The position numbers and the translations under genes are program-made. The notes under the pieces were generated by a model. It had not been told where the DNA came from. It did not search any database and was given only the letters and a program-made list of their open reading frames with translations. A DNA stretch of 64,000 nt from CAVUAN01 sp963739435 (GTDB lineage: Bacteria; Acidobacteriota; Thermoanaerobaculia; UBA5066; Gp7-AA6), in NCBI GenBank assembly GCA_963739435.1, contig CAVUAN010000021.1:1-64000 (forward strand). The letters are read 5' to 3'. This document shows positions 15,784-24,251 of the stretch, in pieces (positions within the stretch are counted from its first letter, which is position 1; the number at the start of each line of letters is the position of its first letter).

Positions 15784-16713
15784 TTCGCTCTCATGATATC
15801 GGCGGCCGCCCGGATCGCAGCCAGTGTCCCGGCTGGCCGGCAAACGGCGCCGCGGTCGATCCAGCGCGCCATCTTCGTCAGCATCTCGCCCGGGCCCGTC
15901 TCGAGCAGCGGGGAAAGGCCGTCCCGCACGAGGGCCTCGAAGGTGGCATTCCAGAGGGTCGGGTGGATGAACTCGGTTGCGAGCAGCCGCCGGACGTCCG
16001 AGGCCGTGCGCGCAACCGTTCCATCCGGGCCATAGAACGGCACGCTTGGATCACGGATCGACCGACAGTCGGCGACGACCGAGGCGATGGCCTCGGCGAC
16101 GGGCTCCATCAGGGGGCTGTGGATCGGCCAGCTCATCGTGAGCGGAAGAACCGAGAGGCAGCGGGGCTTCAGCGCGGCGAGCGCCTCCGCCACGGCGTCG
16201 GCGCGCCCGGTGAGGACGAACTGGGTGTTCGCGTTGACATTGCCGATCCAGACGGGCTTTGCGGCGAGCCGCAGACTTTCGCAGACCTCGTCCACGGCCT
16301 CGCGCCGCACTCCCACGACGGCGCCCATCCCCCCGTCGATGCCGAGGCGCTCGGTCTCGCGCCAGACGGCGATCAAAACTTCGAGGCCATCCTCGTACGA
16401 GACGGCCTCCGAAGCCACGAGCGCGGCGTAGTTGCCAAGGCTGTAGCCCGCGGTCGCGGCCGGCCGGACGCCTTCCCGGACGAGCGCGCGCGCCGCCAGC
16501 GTCGAGACGCAAAAGACGGCAGCCTGGGCGGCCAGGTTTTCGTGGAGCTCCGCAAGCGGGCCCTCGAGCACGATGCCGCTCGAGATCGCGGCCGCAGCGC
16601 GCCGATGTCGCGGCGAGCAGGGCGCGGGCGCTCGGGTCGGCTTCCAGGAAGTCGCGGCCCATGCCGACGAACTCCGAGAGCTGGCCCGGAAAGAGGAACG
16701 CGGCGCCGTTCAT
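15780..16713 (-). CDS. FabD-like malonyl-CoA:ACP acyltransferase (one frameshift)
   Basis: The protein opens MNGAAFLFPGQLSEFVGMGR and, after a one-base shift near 16,577 (DLERIVLEGPLAELHE is restored), continues with the acyltransferase active site TAGYSLGNYAALVASE, where GYSLG replaces the usual GHSLG, and MSWPIHSPLMEPVAEAIASV with the catalytic His. The fold and ~310-residue length fit FabD and polyketide AT domains. GYS is a known variant in this superfamily; acyl specificity is open. It overlaps fabG (ATGA). Confidence 0.75.
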
Positions 16714-16717
16714 TCGC

Positions 16718-17590
16718 TCAGGCGGTCAGCAGCGACACGGCGTCCTCGAGAGCGACCGCCCGGTCCTGCGCGAGCCAGCGCTCGAACCTCGCGGGCAGCC
16801 CCGAGAGCCCGGCAAAGTGCACGAGGCGCGACAGGGGCGCCAGTCCTTCCATCCGCGGATGCACACGGTCGAACTCCCACGGGTGAAACGTGAACACCGC
16901 CGGATAGCCTCGGCAGCGGAAAGCCTCCTCAGCGCGCGCGAGCTTGCCGGCAGACAGAATCCGGAAGGGCCAGCCGCCGCCCAGGGGCAGCGGCCTTCCA
17001 AAACCGCGACCCGTCAGCGGCGGGACCTCGATGATCGAGTCCGATCCGAAGTCGACCCGATGGGGCCCGGGCGGGTTGTCCGCCCGGCCGAGCGGCGGGA
17101 CCGGCATGACGGAGGCGTCGCACCGGAAACCCTCCGCGGCCAGGGACGCCAGCGCCGGGTCGGCGGGCCGGCGAATCGACCATTCGGCGGCGCGGTACGC
17201 GCGGGGCTCGACGCCGGACGCTTGAGCCACTTTCTCACGCGCCCGCGTTGCGTCCAGCGCAAACTCCGAGAGCGTCATCTCGTCGGCGCGGCGATGGAGG
17301 TCGCCGTGCACTCCGACTTCATGGCCGCGCCGCGCCGCCTCGCGCGGCAGGTGCGGGTAGCGCGACGCGATCCAGCCGAGAAAGAAAACTGTGGCTCGGT
17401 GGCCGCCCCGCTCGAGGCGGTCGAAGAGCCAGGAGAGCGTCGTCTCGACCCGGGGCACGAACGAGTCCCACCGCCGCGGGTCCGCGTAGAAGTCGTCTCC
17501 GCAGACGTGGAACCACTCCTCCGCGTCGATCGTGAGCACGCGCGGCGCACGCCCGGGCGTGCGCAGCGGCGTGATCACCGGTTCTTGCAT
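16718..17590 (-). CDS. Polysaccharide deacetylase (NodB-like)
   Basis: From MQEPVITPLRTPGRAPRVLT the 290-residue protein has the NodB-type start VLTIDAEEWFHVCGDDFY, the HRATVFFLGWIASRYPHLPR strand-helix, the metal His pair in GHEVGVHGDLHRRADEM, and AYRAAEWSIRRPADPALASL; VFTFHPWEF supplies the late His. It resembles the deacetylases of exopolysaccharide/XrtA loci (DUF3473 tail). It is 4 bp before the FabD-like gene. The frame is open upstream only through a repeat element, so the later Met is chosen. Confidence 0.8.
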   Translation of the reverse strand: MQEPVITPLRTPGRAPRVLTIDAEEWFHVCGDDFYADPRRWDSFVPRVETTLSWLFDRLERGGHRATVFFLGWIASRYPHLPREAARRGHEVGVHGDLHRRADEMTLSEFALDATRAREKVAQASGVEPRAYRAAEWSIRRPADPALASLAAEGFRCDASVMPVPPLGRADNPPGPHRVDFGSDSIIEVPPLTGRGFGRPLPLGGGWPFRILSAGKLARAEEAFRCRGYPAVFTFHPWEFDRVHPRMEGLAPLSRLVHFAGLSGLPARFERWLAQDRAVALEDAVSLLTA

Positions 17591-17639
17591 GGGAAGCGAT
17601 TGTAGCTGTGCTGCCGATTTGTAATCCCACCCCATGGCT

Positions 17640-17723
17640 GTCATCCCGAGCGAAGTCGAGGGATCTACTCCGTGGTCGCTCCGACCGGAGCAGATTCCTC
17701 GTCGCTGCGCTCCTCGGAATGAC
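17640..17723. repeat. Dispersed palindromic element (GTCATCCCGAG family)
   Basis: GTCATCCCGAG (17640-17650) and CTCGGAATGAC (17713-17723) are inverted ends with one mismatch, with internal hairpin-forming sequence between. This element is found widely between genes in many bacteria and is often mistranslated as DPSTSLGMT-like protein. Here it lies between the deacetylase and GT2 genes and gives a false N-terminal extension to the deacetylase frame. Confidence 0.75.
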
Positions 17724-17778
17724 ATCAGAATGGCGGAAGTCTTCAGGATGCTCGAGCCGGCCCGCCGGCCTTCAGCCG

Positions 17779-18459
17779 TCAGTCCGTCTCGAACACTTTG
17801 TAGTACACCGCGCCCCAGGAGATCACCCACGTGTCGCGGAAGGGGCGGTAGTGCGAGGGGCCGCCGTAAATGACCCGAACGGGCACGTGACGGACCCGCT
17901 TCACGTGCCGGGCGGCCTTCAGCAGGATCTCCGTCTCGATGATGTACCCGCGCGCGTTCAGATGGAGCTTGCGCAGGAGATCGGCCGACAGAACGCGATA
18001 GCCCGACTGCCCGTCTTCGACCTCGAGCCCCGTCATGCGGGAGAGGACCCGGCCTCCGATCTCGTTGGTGCGGTAACGGTAGCCCGGCGTCTCCTCCGGG
18101 TCGGCCATCCGGGAACCGATGACGAAATCGTCGCCCGCCCGCGCCGCCGCGAGCAGCGCCGGCAGGTCGGCCGGGTCGTGCTGCCCGTCGCCGTCGACGA
18201 AGGCCACGTGCGTGCAGTCCGAGACGAGGAGCCGCGCGAGCCCCGCCCGTATCGCCGTGCCCTTGCCTCCGTTTTCAGGGAGCCGCTCGACCTCGGCGCC
18301 GGCTGACCGGGCCGCCTCCGCAGTCTTGTCCCGCGACCCGTCGTCGACGACCAGCACGCGCGGTACGCCGCACCGCAGCAAGCCCCGCACGACCTCGCCC
18401 ACGGTCGCTTCCGCGTCGTAGGCGGGCACGAGCGCGGCGGGCCGAAACGCCCTGTCCAC
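17779..18459 (-). CDS. Glycosyltransferase family 2, dolichol-phosphate-mannose-synthase-like
   Basis: The 226-residue GT2 domain has ALVPAYDAEATVGEVVRGLL, VVDDGSRDKTAEAA, the DxD-like VAFVDGDGQHDPADL and IGSRMADPEETPGYRYRTNE. The C-terminal EDGQSGYRVLSADLLRKL is typical of GT2 enzymes that glycosylate polyprenyl phosphates or lipids. No transmembrane helices are seen, so it is the short type. It heads the minus-strand cluster and is divergent from nuoA with an 82-bp gap. Confidence 0.85.
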   Translation of the reverse strand: MDRAFRPAALVPAYDAEATVGEVVRGLLRCGVPRVLVVDDGSRDKTAEAARSAGAEVERLPENGGKGTAIRAGLARLLVSDCTHVAFVDGDGQHDPADLPALLAAARAGDDFVIGSRMADPEETPGYRYRTNEIGGRVLSRMTGLEVEDGQSGYRVLSADLLRKLHLNARGYIIETEILLKAARHVKRVRHVPVRVIYGGPSHYRPFRDTWVISWGAVYYKVFETD

Positions 18460-18541
18460 GCGCGCATCCTAACGTCTCCCCGGAATTCGCCTCGCGTTGA
18501 CTCATGGGAGGGGGTTGTGAAAAAGTCCGGACGCCCACGCC

Positions 18542-18895
18542 ATGCTGGAAAGCTACATCCCGATCCTGATTCTGCTGGCTTTCGCGGTCGCCGTCGTCGT
18601 GACGATCGTGGGCCTCTCCGCGCTCCTCGGGCCCCGGCTCTCGACGGCGCGAAAGCTCGAGACCTACGAGAGCGGCGTGCCCCTGATCGACGCGTCGCAC
18701 AAGCGCATGTCGATCCAGTTCTTCGTCACGGCGATGATCTTCATCCTCTTCGACGTCGAGGTCGCCTTCGTCTACCCATGGGCGCTCGTCTTCCGCGGCG
18801 GCGGACCGGGTCTTCTCTACGAGATGCTCGTCTTTCTCGGCGTGCTCGCGGTTGGCTACGCCTACGTCTGGAAGAAAGGGGCGCTGGACTGGTGA
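18542..18895 (+). CDS. nuoA: NADH-quinone oxidoreductase subunit A
   Basis: The 117-residue protein has three hydrophobic helices and the conserved KLETYESGVPLIDASHKRMS loop, then FFVTAMIFILFDVEVAFVYP. NuoA is a small membrane subunit at the interface of the Complex I membrane and peripheral arms. It is followed directly by nuoE with a 4-bp overlap (GTGA), although nuoB normally comes next. Confidence 0.92.
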   Translation: MLESYIPILILLAFAVAVVVTIVGLSALLGPRLSTARKLETYESGVPLIDASHKRMSIQFFVTAMIFILFDVEVAFVYPWALVFRGGGPGLLYEMLVFLGVLAVGYAYVWKKGALDW

Positions 18896-19401
18896 ACCGC
18901 CGCTACAGCACGGAGGAGGCTGGAGAGCCGCGACCATTTCCTCCCGAGGCGATGGCGCAGATCGAGAAGATCCTGTCGCGCTATCCCACCCGGCAGGCGG
19001 CGCTCCTGCCGGTGCTCTGGGTCGCCCAGGAGACCTGGGGCTGGATCTCCAGGGAGTCGGCCGAAGAGGTGGCGCGGATCCTCGAGCTGCCGCCCTCGCA
19101 CGTCGACGGCGTCCTGACCTTCTACACGATGTACAACCTGCGGCCTGTCGGCCGCCACCTCCTCCAGGTCTGCACGTCGATCTCCTGCCACCTGGCCGGC
19201 GCCTCGAAGTTGATCGACCGCTGCCGCCGGCGCCTCGGCATCGGCCTCGAGGAAACGACGGCAGACGGCGCCTTCACGATGGTCGAGGTCGAGTGCATCG
19301 CCGGATGCGATCGCGCGCCCTCGATGATGGTCAACGACACGTACCACGAGCCCATGGACGAGGCGAAGCTCGACGCTTTGCTCGACCATCTGAGCAAGTG
19401 A
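18892..19401 (+). CDS. nuoE: NADH-quinone oxidoreductase subunit E
   Basis: GTG at 18892 overlaps the nuoA stop. The 169-residue thioredoxin-like protein binds a 2Fe-2S cluster with Cys at about 94, 99, 135 and 139 (VCTSISCHLAG; ECIAGCDRAPSMMVN). NuoE works with NuoF and NuoG in the NADH-oxidising module. The N-terminal LLPVLWVAQETWGWIS is typical. nuoF follows after 15 bp. Confidence 0.92.
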   Translation: MNRRYSTEEAGEPRPFPPEAMAQIEKILSRYPTRQAALLPVLWVAQETWGWISRESAEEVARILELPPSHVDGVLTFYTMYNLRPVGRHLLQVCTSISCHLAGASKLIDRCRRRLGIGLEETTADGAFTMVEVECIAGCDRAPSMMVNDTYHEPMDEAKLDALLDHLSK

Positions 19402-19416
19402 TCCGGGAGGCCTGAG

Positions 19417-20734
19417 GTGGAGCCGGTTCTCCTCGCCCGCGTCGGGAAGCCGAATTCCCGCTCGATCGACACGTACATTGCCGACGGCGGCTATGCCGCC
19501 CTCCGAACCGTCCTGACGGGCGGATGGACTCCCGAGAAGGTGACCGAGGAGGTCAAGAAGTCCGGCCTCCGGGGCCGGGGCGGCGCGGGCTTTCCAACCG
19601 GCGTCAAGTGGGGGTTCGTCCCGAAGGACACGAAGGGAAAGCCCGTGTACCTGCTCTGCAACGCCGACGAGTCGGAGCCGGGCACGTTCAAGGATCGCCT
19701 CCTGATCGAGGAGGACCCGCATCAGCTGCTCGAGGGGATGATCCTCTCGGCTCTACGCCCTGAGGTGCCGGACCTCCTACATCTACATCCGGGGCGAGTT
19801 CTATCTCGGAGCGCGCGTCCTCGACGCCGCCGTCGCCGAGGCTTACGCGAAGGGGTTTCTCGGCGAAAACATTCTCGGCTCGGGCTTCGCCCTCGACATC
19901 ACCGTACACCGCGGGGCGGGCGCCTACATCTGCGGCGAGGAGACGGGCTTGATCGAGAGCCTCGAGGGCAAGCGGGGCCAGCCCCGGATCAAGCCGCCCT
20001 TCCCGGCCGTCTCGGGCGTCTTCTCCTGCCCGACGATCGTCAACAATGTCGAGACGCTCGCCTGCGTCGTGCACATCGTGAAACGCGGAGCCGAGTGGTT
20101 CGCGAAGATCGGCCGCAACGAGAAGAACACGGGCCCCAAGCTCTACTGCCTCTCCGGAGCCGTCAACCGGCCCGGGACCTACGAGGCGCCGATGGGCCTT
20201 CCCTTGAAAGACCTCATCTTCGGCGACGCCTACGGCCGCGGCATGAAGGGCGGGCGCAAGATCAAGGCCGTCATCCCCGGCGGCGCCTCGGCGGCCATGC
20301 TGACCGCGGCCGAAGCGGAGGACTGCCCTCTCGACTTCGACGCCCTGGCCGCGAAGGGCTCGATGCTCGGCTCGGCCGCCATCATCGTGATCAACGAGGA
20401 CACCTGCATCGTCAACGCCGCGCAGAACATCGCCAAGTTCTTCTCGCACGAGTCCTGCGGCCAGTGCACCCCGTGCCGCGAGGGCACGCCCTGGCTCCTC
20501 AAGGTCTTGACCCGCATCGAAACAGGCGAAGGCCGCGCCGAGGACATCACCCTTCTCGAGCGGATTTCGAACCAGATGGCCAATGGCATGACGATCTGCG
20601 TCTTTGCCGACGCCGCGATCGCGCCCGTGCTCTCGACCATCGGCAAATTCCGCGACGAGTACCGCCACCACGTGGAGCACAAGCGCTGCCTCGTGGGCGA
20701 AGGAGCCGGCAAGGGAGAGCTGGTGACAGCGTGA
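19417..20734 (+). CDS. nuoF: NADH-quinone oxidoreductase subunit F (one frameshift)
   Basis: The start is GTG 19417 (VEPVLLARVGKPNSRSIDTY). The flavin/NADH site is seen in KKSGLRGRGGAGFPTGVKWG and LLCNADESEPGTFKDR, and the N3 4Fe-4S cluster motif in SHESCGQCTPCREGTPWLL. A one-base loss near 19,745-19,755 switches frame, after which LYALRCRTSYIYIRGEFYLG resumes the normal sequence. Without it the frame would run falsely into nuoG. NuoF oxidises NADH with FMN and passes electrons to the iron-sulphur chain. The stop overlaps the nuoG GTG. Confidence 0.9.
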
Positions 20735-22368
20735 GCAGCCCGGCGCAGCCACCCGCCAAGAGCACCTTCACCGTGATCTTCGACGGAAAGCCCGTCGAGG
20801 TCCCGAAGGACTTGAACCTCATAGAGGCCGCGAAGCTCGCCGGCATCGCGATCCCCCACTTCTGCTTTCACCCGCGCCTGTCCGTCGTCGGCCAGTGCCG
20901 CATGTGCCTGGTCGAAATCGAAGGCATGCCGAAGATCCAGGCGGCCTGCACGACACCGCTCAAAGACGGCCTCTCCGTCAAGACGACGACGGAAAAGGTC
21001 CGGCAGTCTCGCGCGGCGACGATGGAGTTCCTCCTCATCAACCACCCGCTCGACTGCCCGATCTGCGACCAGGCCGGCGAGTGCACTCTCCAGGACAACT
21101 CCTACGGCTACGGAAACCAGCTCTCCCATTTCGACGAATCCAAGCGCCAGTTCCCGACCTTCGACCGCACGATGATCGGCCCGCATGTCATCGCCGACAT
21201 GACGCGCTGCATCCAGTGCACGCGGTGCATCCGGTACTGTCAGGAGATCGCAGGGACCTCGGAGCTGACCTTTCTGGATCGAGGCGGCAGAACCCTGGTC
21301 TGGACCCACGAGGGCCGGCCGCTCGACAACGACTGGTCGGCCGGCGCCGCCGACGTCTGCCCGGTCGGCGCCCTGACGACACGGGAGTTCCGTTTCCGCA
21401 GCCGCGTCTGGTATCTGCGCAAGACCCCGTCGGTCTGCCCGGGTTGCAACGTGGGCTGCAACATCTCGATCGAGAACAAGGACAACGTCGTCTACCGTTT
21501 CCTGCCGCGCCTGAATCCCGATGTCAACGACTACTGGCTCTGCGACTACGGGCGGTTCCTCTCGGAGAGCCTCAACGCGCGCGACGTCGAGAAAGCGTCC
21601 GTGCGGGACGCCGACGGCATGGCGGAGGTGGCGGTTCCCGTTGCGGTCGACCGGATAGCGGACGCGATCCGGAGCGCGGGCCCCGGAAACGTCTTCTTCC
21701 TCGGGTCGGCCAACCTCTCGAACGAAGAGAACTTCCTGCTGCGCAAGCTGGCCGATCACATCGATTGCCCCAACCACGATGTCGTCGTGGATCGGCCGCG
21801 CCCCCGCAAGATCAAATCGAGAAAGGCCTGGGTGGAGGGCGATCACGCCGGCGCCAATTTCGCCGGGGCCCTCGCCATGGGCATGAGGCCCGCCCGCGGC
21901 GGATACGGCCTGGAGGCCGTGCTCGAAGGAAAGGCCGCTCCCGAAGTCATCGTGGTTGCCGACGCGGCCTTCTCCTCGATCGCCGACGACCCGGCAAAAG
22001 TCGCGGTGCTGCGCAGGGCGAAGTTTCTGGCCGTCAGCGCCCGCCTGGCCAACGCCCTGACCCGGGCGGCCGACGTCGTTCTTCCGGCCGCCTCGCATGC
22101 CGAGAAGGAGGGGACGTTCACCAATGTCCAGGGGCGCGTGCAGAGGTTCGAGCGCGCCTTCCTCCCGAAGCCGCCGATTCGGGCGCACGGGGAGCTGCTG
22201 CTCCTTCTGGCCAACCGACTCGGCTACGGCGACCGATCCTGGACGCCCGAGGATCTCCGGCTGCAAATCCAGGCGGAGGTCGAGGGCTACGGCGACGTGT
22301 CGGAGGCGGAGCTGGAAGGCGGGGCCGTGACGAAGAAAGGACTCTTCGACGCCCTGGAGACCTCTTAG
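20731..22368 (+). CDS. nuoG: NADH-quinone oxidoreductase subunit G
   Basis: The 545-residue protein begins with a 2Fe-2S ferredoxin domain (Cys near 45, 56, 59, 73: SVVGQCRMCLVEIEG), then the His/Cys region NHPLDCPICDQAGECTLQDN, a 4Fe-4S motif MTRCIQCTRCIRYCQEIAGT and CPGCNVGCNISIENKDN. The C-terminal molybdopterin-oxidoreductase-like domain (DVVLPAASHAEKEGTFTNVQ) is short compared with E. coli NuoG. It carries electrons from NuoF toward the quinone arm. GTG start overlaps nuoF; nuoH begins 3 bp after the stop. Confidence 0.92.
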   Translation: MSSPAQPPAKSTFTVIFDGKPVEVPKDLNLIEAAKLAGIAIPHFCFHPRLSVVGQCRMCLVEIEGMPKIQAACTTPLKDGLSVKTTTEKVRQSRAATMEFLLINHPLDCPICDQAGECTLQDNSYGYGNQLSHFDESKRQFPTFDRTMIGPHVIADMTRCIQCTRCIRYCQEIAGTSELTFLDRGGRTLVWTHEGRPLDNDWSAGAADVCPVGALTTREFRFRSRVWYLRKTPSVCPGCNVGCNISIENKDNVVYRFLPRLNPDVNDYWLCDYGRFLSESLNARDVEKASVRDADGMAEVAVPVAVDRIADAIRSAGPGNVFFLGSANLSNEENFLLRKLADHIDCPNHDVVVDRPRPRKIKSRKAWVEGDHAGANFAGALAMGMRPARGGYGLEAVLEGKAAPEVIVVADAAFSSIADDPAKVAVLRRAKFLAVSARLANALTRAADVVLPAASHAEKEGTFTNVQGRVQRFERAFLPKPPIRAHGELLLLLANRLGYGDRSWTPEDLRLQIQAEVEGYGDVSEAELEGGAVTKKGLFDALETS

Positions 22369-22371
22369 GCG

Positions 22372-23427
22372 GTGAGCCTGCTCGACTGGGCGATCGTCGG
22401 AGCCCGCGTGCTGGTGCCGATCCTCGCCGTGCTGGGAGTCCTGCCGCTCGTGATCTGGGTCGAGCGGCGGGGAGCCGGCCTCATCCAGGACCGTCCCGGT
22501 CCCAACCGTGTCGGCCCGTGGGGCCTCTTTCAGCCGCTGGCAGACGTCGTGAAGCTCTTCTTCAAGGAGGACGTCGTCGTCTCCTCGGCGGACCGTACGC
22601 TCTACATCCTCGCTCCTTGCGTCGCGCTGTTGACGGCGCTGATGACCTTCGCGGTCATCCCCTACGGGGCGACGCTGACCGTCAATGGGCGCCAGATCCC
22701 GCTCATCGGGTCGGACATGTCGATCGGCGTGCTGTACATGTTCGCGGTCAGCTCGCTGGCCGTGTACGGCCTCGTGCTGGCCGGCTGGGCGTCCAACAAC
22801 AAGTTCTCGCTCATGGGAGGAATTCGGGCGAGCGCTCAGGTCATCTCCTATGAGCTGTCCATGACGGCGGCAGCGGCGGGAGTGATCCTCTTTGCCGGGT
22901 CCTTCCGGCTGGCGGACATCGTCGGGATGCAAACCGGCGCGTGGCTCGGCGTCCTGCCCCGCTGGAACGCGTTCAGCCAGCCGCTGGGGTTTCTCATCTT
23001 CTTCACCGCGAGCTTTGCCGAGACCAACCGCAACCCCTTCGACCTGCCCGAGGCGGAGGCGGAGCTCGTGGCCGGTTATCACACCGAGTACTCCTCCATG
23101 AAGTTCGCGATCTTCTACATGACCGAGTACATGCACATGATCATCAGCTCGGCTCTCACCGTGACGCTCTACCTCGGCGGATGGACGCTGCCGGGGTTCC
23201 ATCCCACGGGAGTGCTCGGCGTGCTCGCCTCGATGGCCGTTTTCGCCGCCAAGACCGCATTCCTCGTGTGGGTGTTCATCTGGGTCCGCTGGACCCTGCC
23301 CCGCTTCCGTTTCGACCAGCTCATGCGGCTCGGCTGGAAGACCGCGCTGCCGGCGGCGCTCGTCAACCTCTTCTGGGCCGCGGCCCTCGTGGCTGCCTCG
23401 GCCTCGGCCTCCGGGACGCCCTCCTGA
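22372..23427 (+). CDS. nuoH: NADH-quinone oxidoreductase subunit H
   Basis: The 351-residue membrane protein with about eight helices has the quinone-site loops WVERRGAGLIQDRPGPNRVG and TASFAETNRNPFDLPEAEAE and GYHTEYSSMKFAIFYMTEYM. NuoH joins the membrane arm to the quinone-binding site. GTG at 22372 is the start. The stop overlaps the nuoJ ATG (TGATG). nuoI, which usually sits between H and J, is missing. Confidence 0.93.
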   Translation: MSLLDWAIVGARVLVPILAVLGVLPLVIWVERRGAGLIQDRPGPNRVGPWGLFQPLADVVKLFFKEDVVVSSADRTLYILAPCVALLTALMTFAVIPYGATLTVNGRQIPLIGSDMSIGVLYMFAVSSLAVYGLVLAGWASNNKFSLMGGIRASAQVISYELSMTAAAAGVILFAGSFRLADIVGMQTGAWLGVLPRWNAFSQPLGFLIFFTASFAETNRNPFDLPEAEAELVAGYHTEYSSMKFAIFYMTEYMHMIISSALTVTLYLGGWTLPGFHPTGVLGVLASMAVFAAKTAFLVWVFIWVRWTLPRFRFDQLMRLGWKTALPAALVNLFWAAALVAASASASGTPS

Positions 23428-23936
23428 TGGATCGCCTCGCCTTCGACGTCGCCGCGGCCCTGGCGATCGCGTTCGCGGCCGTCATGGCGGCCCACCCGCA
23501 CCCGGTCAAGAGTGTCCTCGCGCTCGTCGTCTCCTTCTTCGGGCTGGCCGCCTGCTTTGTCCTGCTCGCCGCGCCCTTCGTGGCCGCGATCCAGGTCATC
23601 GTGTACGCCGGCGCGATCCTCGTCCTCTTTCTCTTCGTCCTCATGCTGCTGAATGTCGGGGAGGAAGAGCGGCAGTCCGACCCCCGGCCCATTCAGAAGT
23701 GGCTCGGCTCGATTGCCATCGTCGTTTTCGCCGCGGCGCTCGTCCGAGTTCTCTCCGCTTCCGGATCGGACATCCCCGTCCGAAGCCCGTTTGACCGCGC
23801 GGCGGCCTCGGACATCCGGAGCCTGGCCCGGCTGATCTTCACGGACTACCTGCTCGCTTTCGAGGCCCTGTCGATCCTGCTCCTGGCGGCGCTGGTCGGC
23901 GCCTTCGTCCTCGCTCGCAAGGAGAAGCGGCCATGA
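23427..23936 (+). CDS. nuoJ: NADH-quinone oxidoreductase subunit J
   Basis: This 169-residue protein has five hydrophobic helices and the conserved FVAAIQVIVYAGAILVLFLF followed by VLMLLNVGEEE. NuoJ carries the pi-bulge helix in the proton path next to NuoK. The start ATG overlaps the nuoH stop and the stop overlaps nuoK (ATGA). Confidence 0.92.
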   Translation: MDRLAFDVAAALAIAFAAVMAAHPHPVKSVLALVVSFFGLAACFVLLAAPFVAAIQVIVYAGAILVLFLFVLMLLNVGEEERQSDPRPIQKWLGSIAIVVFAAALVRVLSASGSDIPVRSPFDRAAASDIRSLARLIFTDYLLAFEALSILLLAALVGAFVLARKEKRP

Positions 23937-24244
23937 TCGGCGGCATCCCTCTTGCGGACGTCCTGTTTGCCTCGGCCGCGCTGTTCTGCATCGGCCTGGC
24001 CGGAGCGCTCCTGCGCCGCACGGCCATCGCGATCTTCCTTTCGATCGAGCTGATGATGAACGCCGCCAATCTCGCCTTGATCGGGTTTGGGGCGGCGCTC
24101 GGAACGCAGGAGGGACAGGTCATCGTCTTCTTCGTCATTGCAATCGCCGCGGCCGAGGCCGCCGTCGGCCTGGCGATCTTCGTGTCCCTCTTCCGCCACA
24201 CCGAGACGATCGACGTCAACAAGATCAACCTGCTGAAATGGTGA
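23933..24244 (+). CDS. nuoK: NADH-quinone oxidoreductase subunit K
   Basis: The 103-residue three-helix protein shows GLAGALLRRTAIAIFLSIEL, MMNAANLALIGFGA and VFFVIAIAAAEAAVGLAIFV with the two buried Glu residues used for proton transfer in this family. nuoL starts 7 bp downstream. Confidence 0.93.
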   Translation: MIGGIPLADVLFASAALFCIGLAGALLRRTAIAIFLSIELMMNAANLALIGFGAALGTQEGQVIVFFVIAIAAAEAAVGLAIFVSLFRHTETIDVNKINLLKW

Positions 24245-24251
24245 CGCGCCG

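Noticed and set aside
17590..17830. An 80-residue N-terminal extension of the polysaccharide deacetylase
   Set aside because: It is a translation of a dispersed palindromic element (DPSTSLGMT-like) and not part of the enzyme.
19417..22368. An apparent NuoF-NuoG fusion of 983 residues
   Set aside because: The middle ~320 residues are out of frame; correcting one base near 19,750 gives separate nuoF and nuoG with a GTGA overlap.
20230..23202. A 990-codon open frame on the minus strand opposite nuoF-nuoH
   Set aside because: It is antisense to well-conserved nuo genes and rich in Arg/Gly/Asp; long antisense frames are expected in GC-rich DNA.
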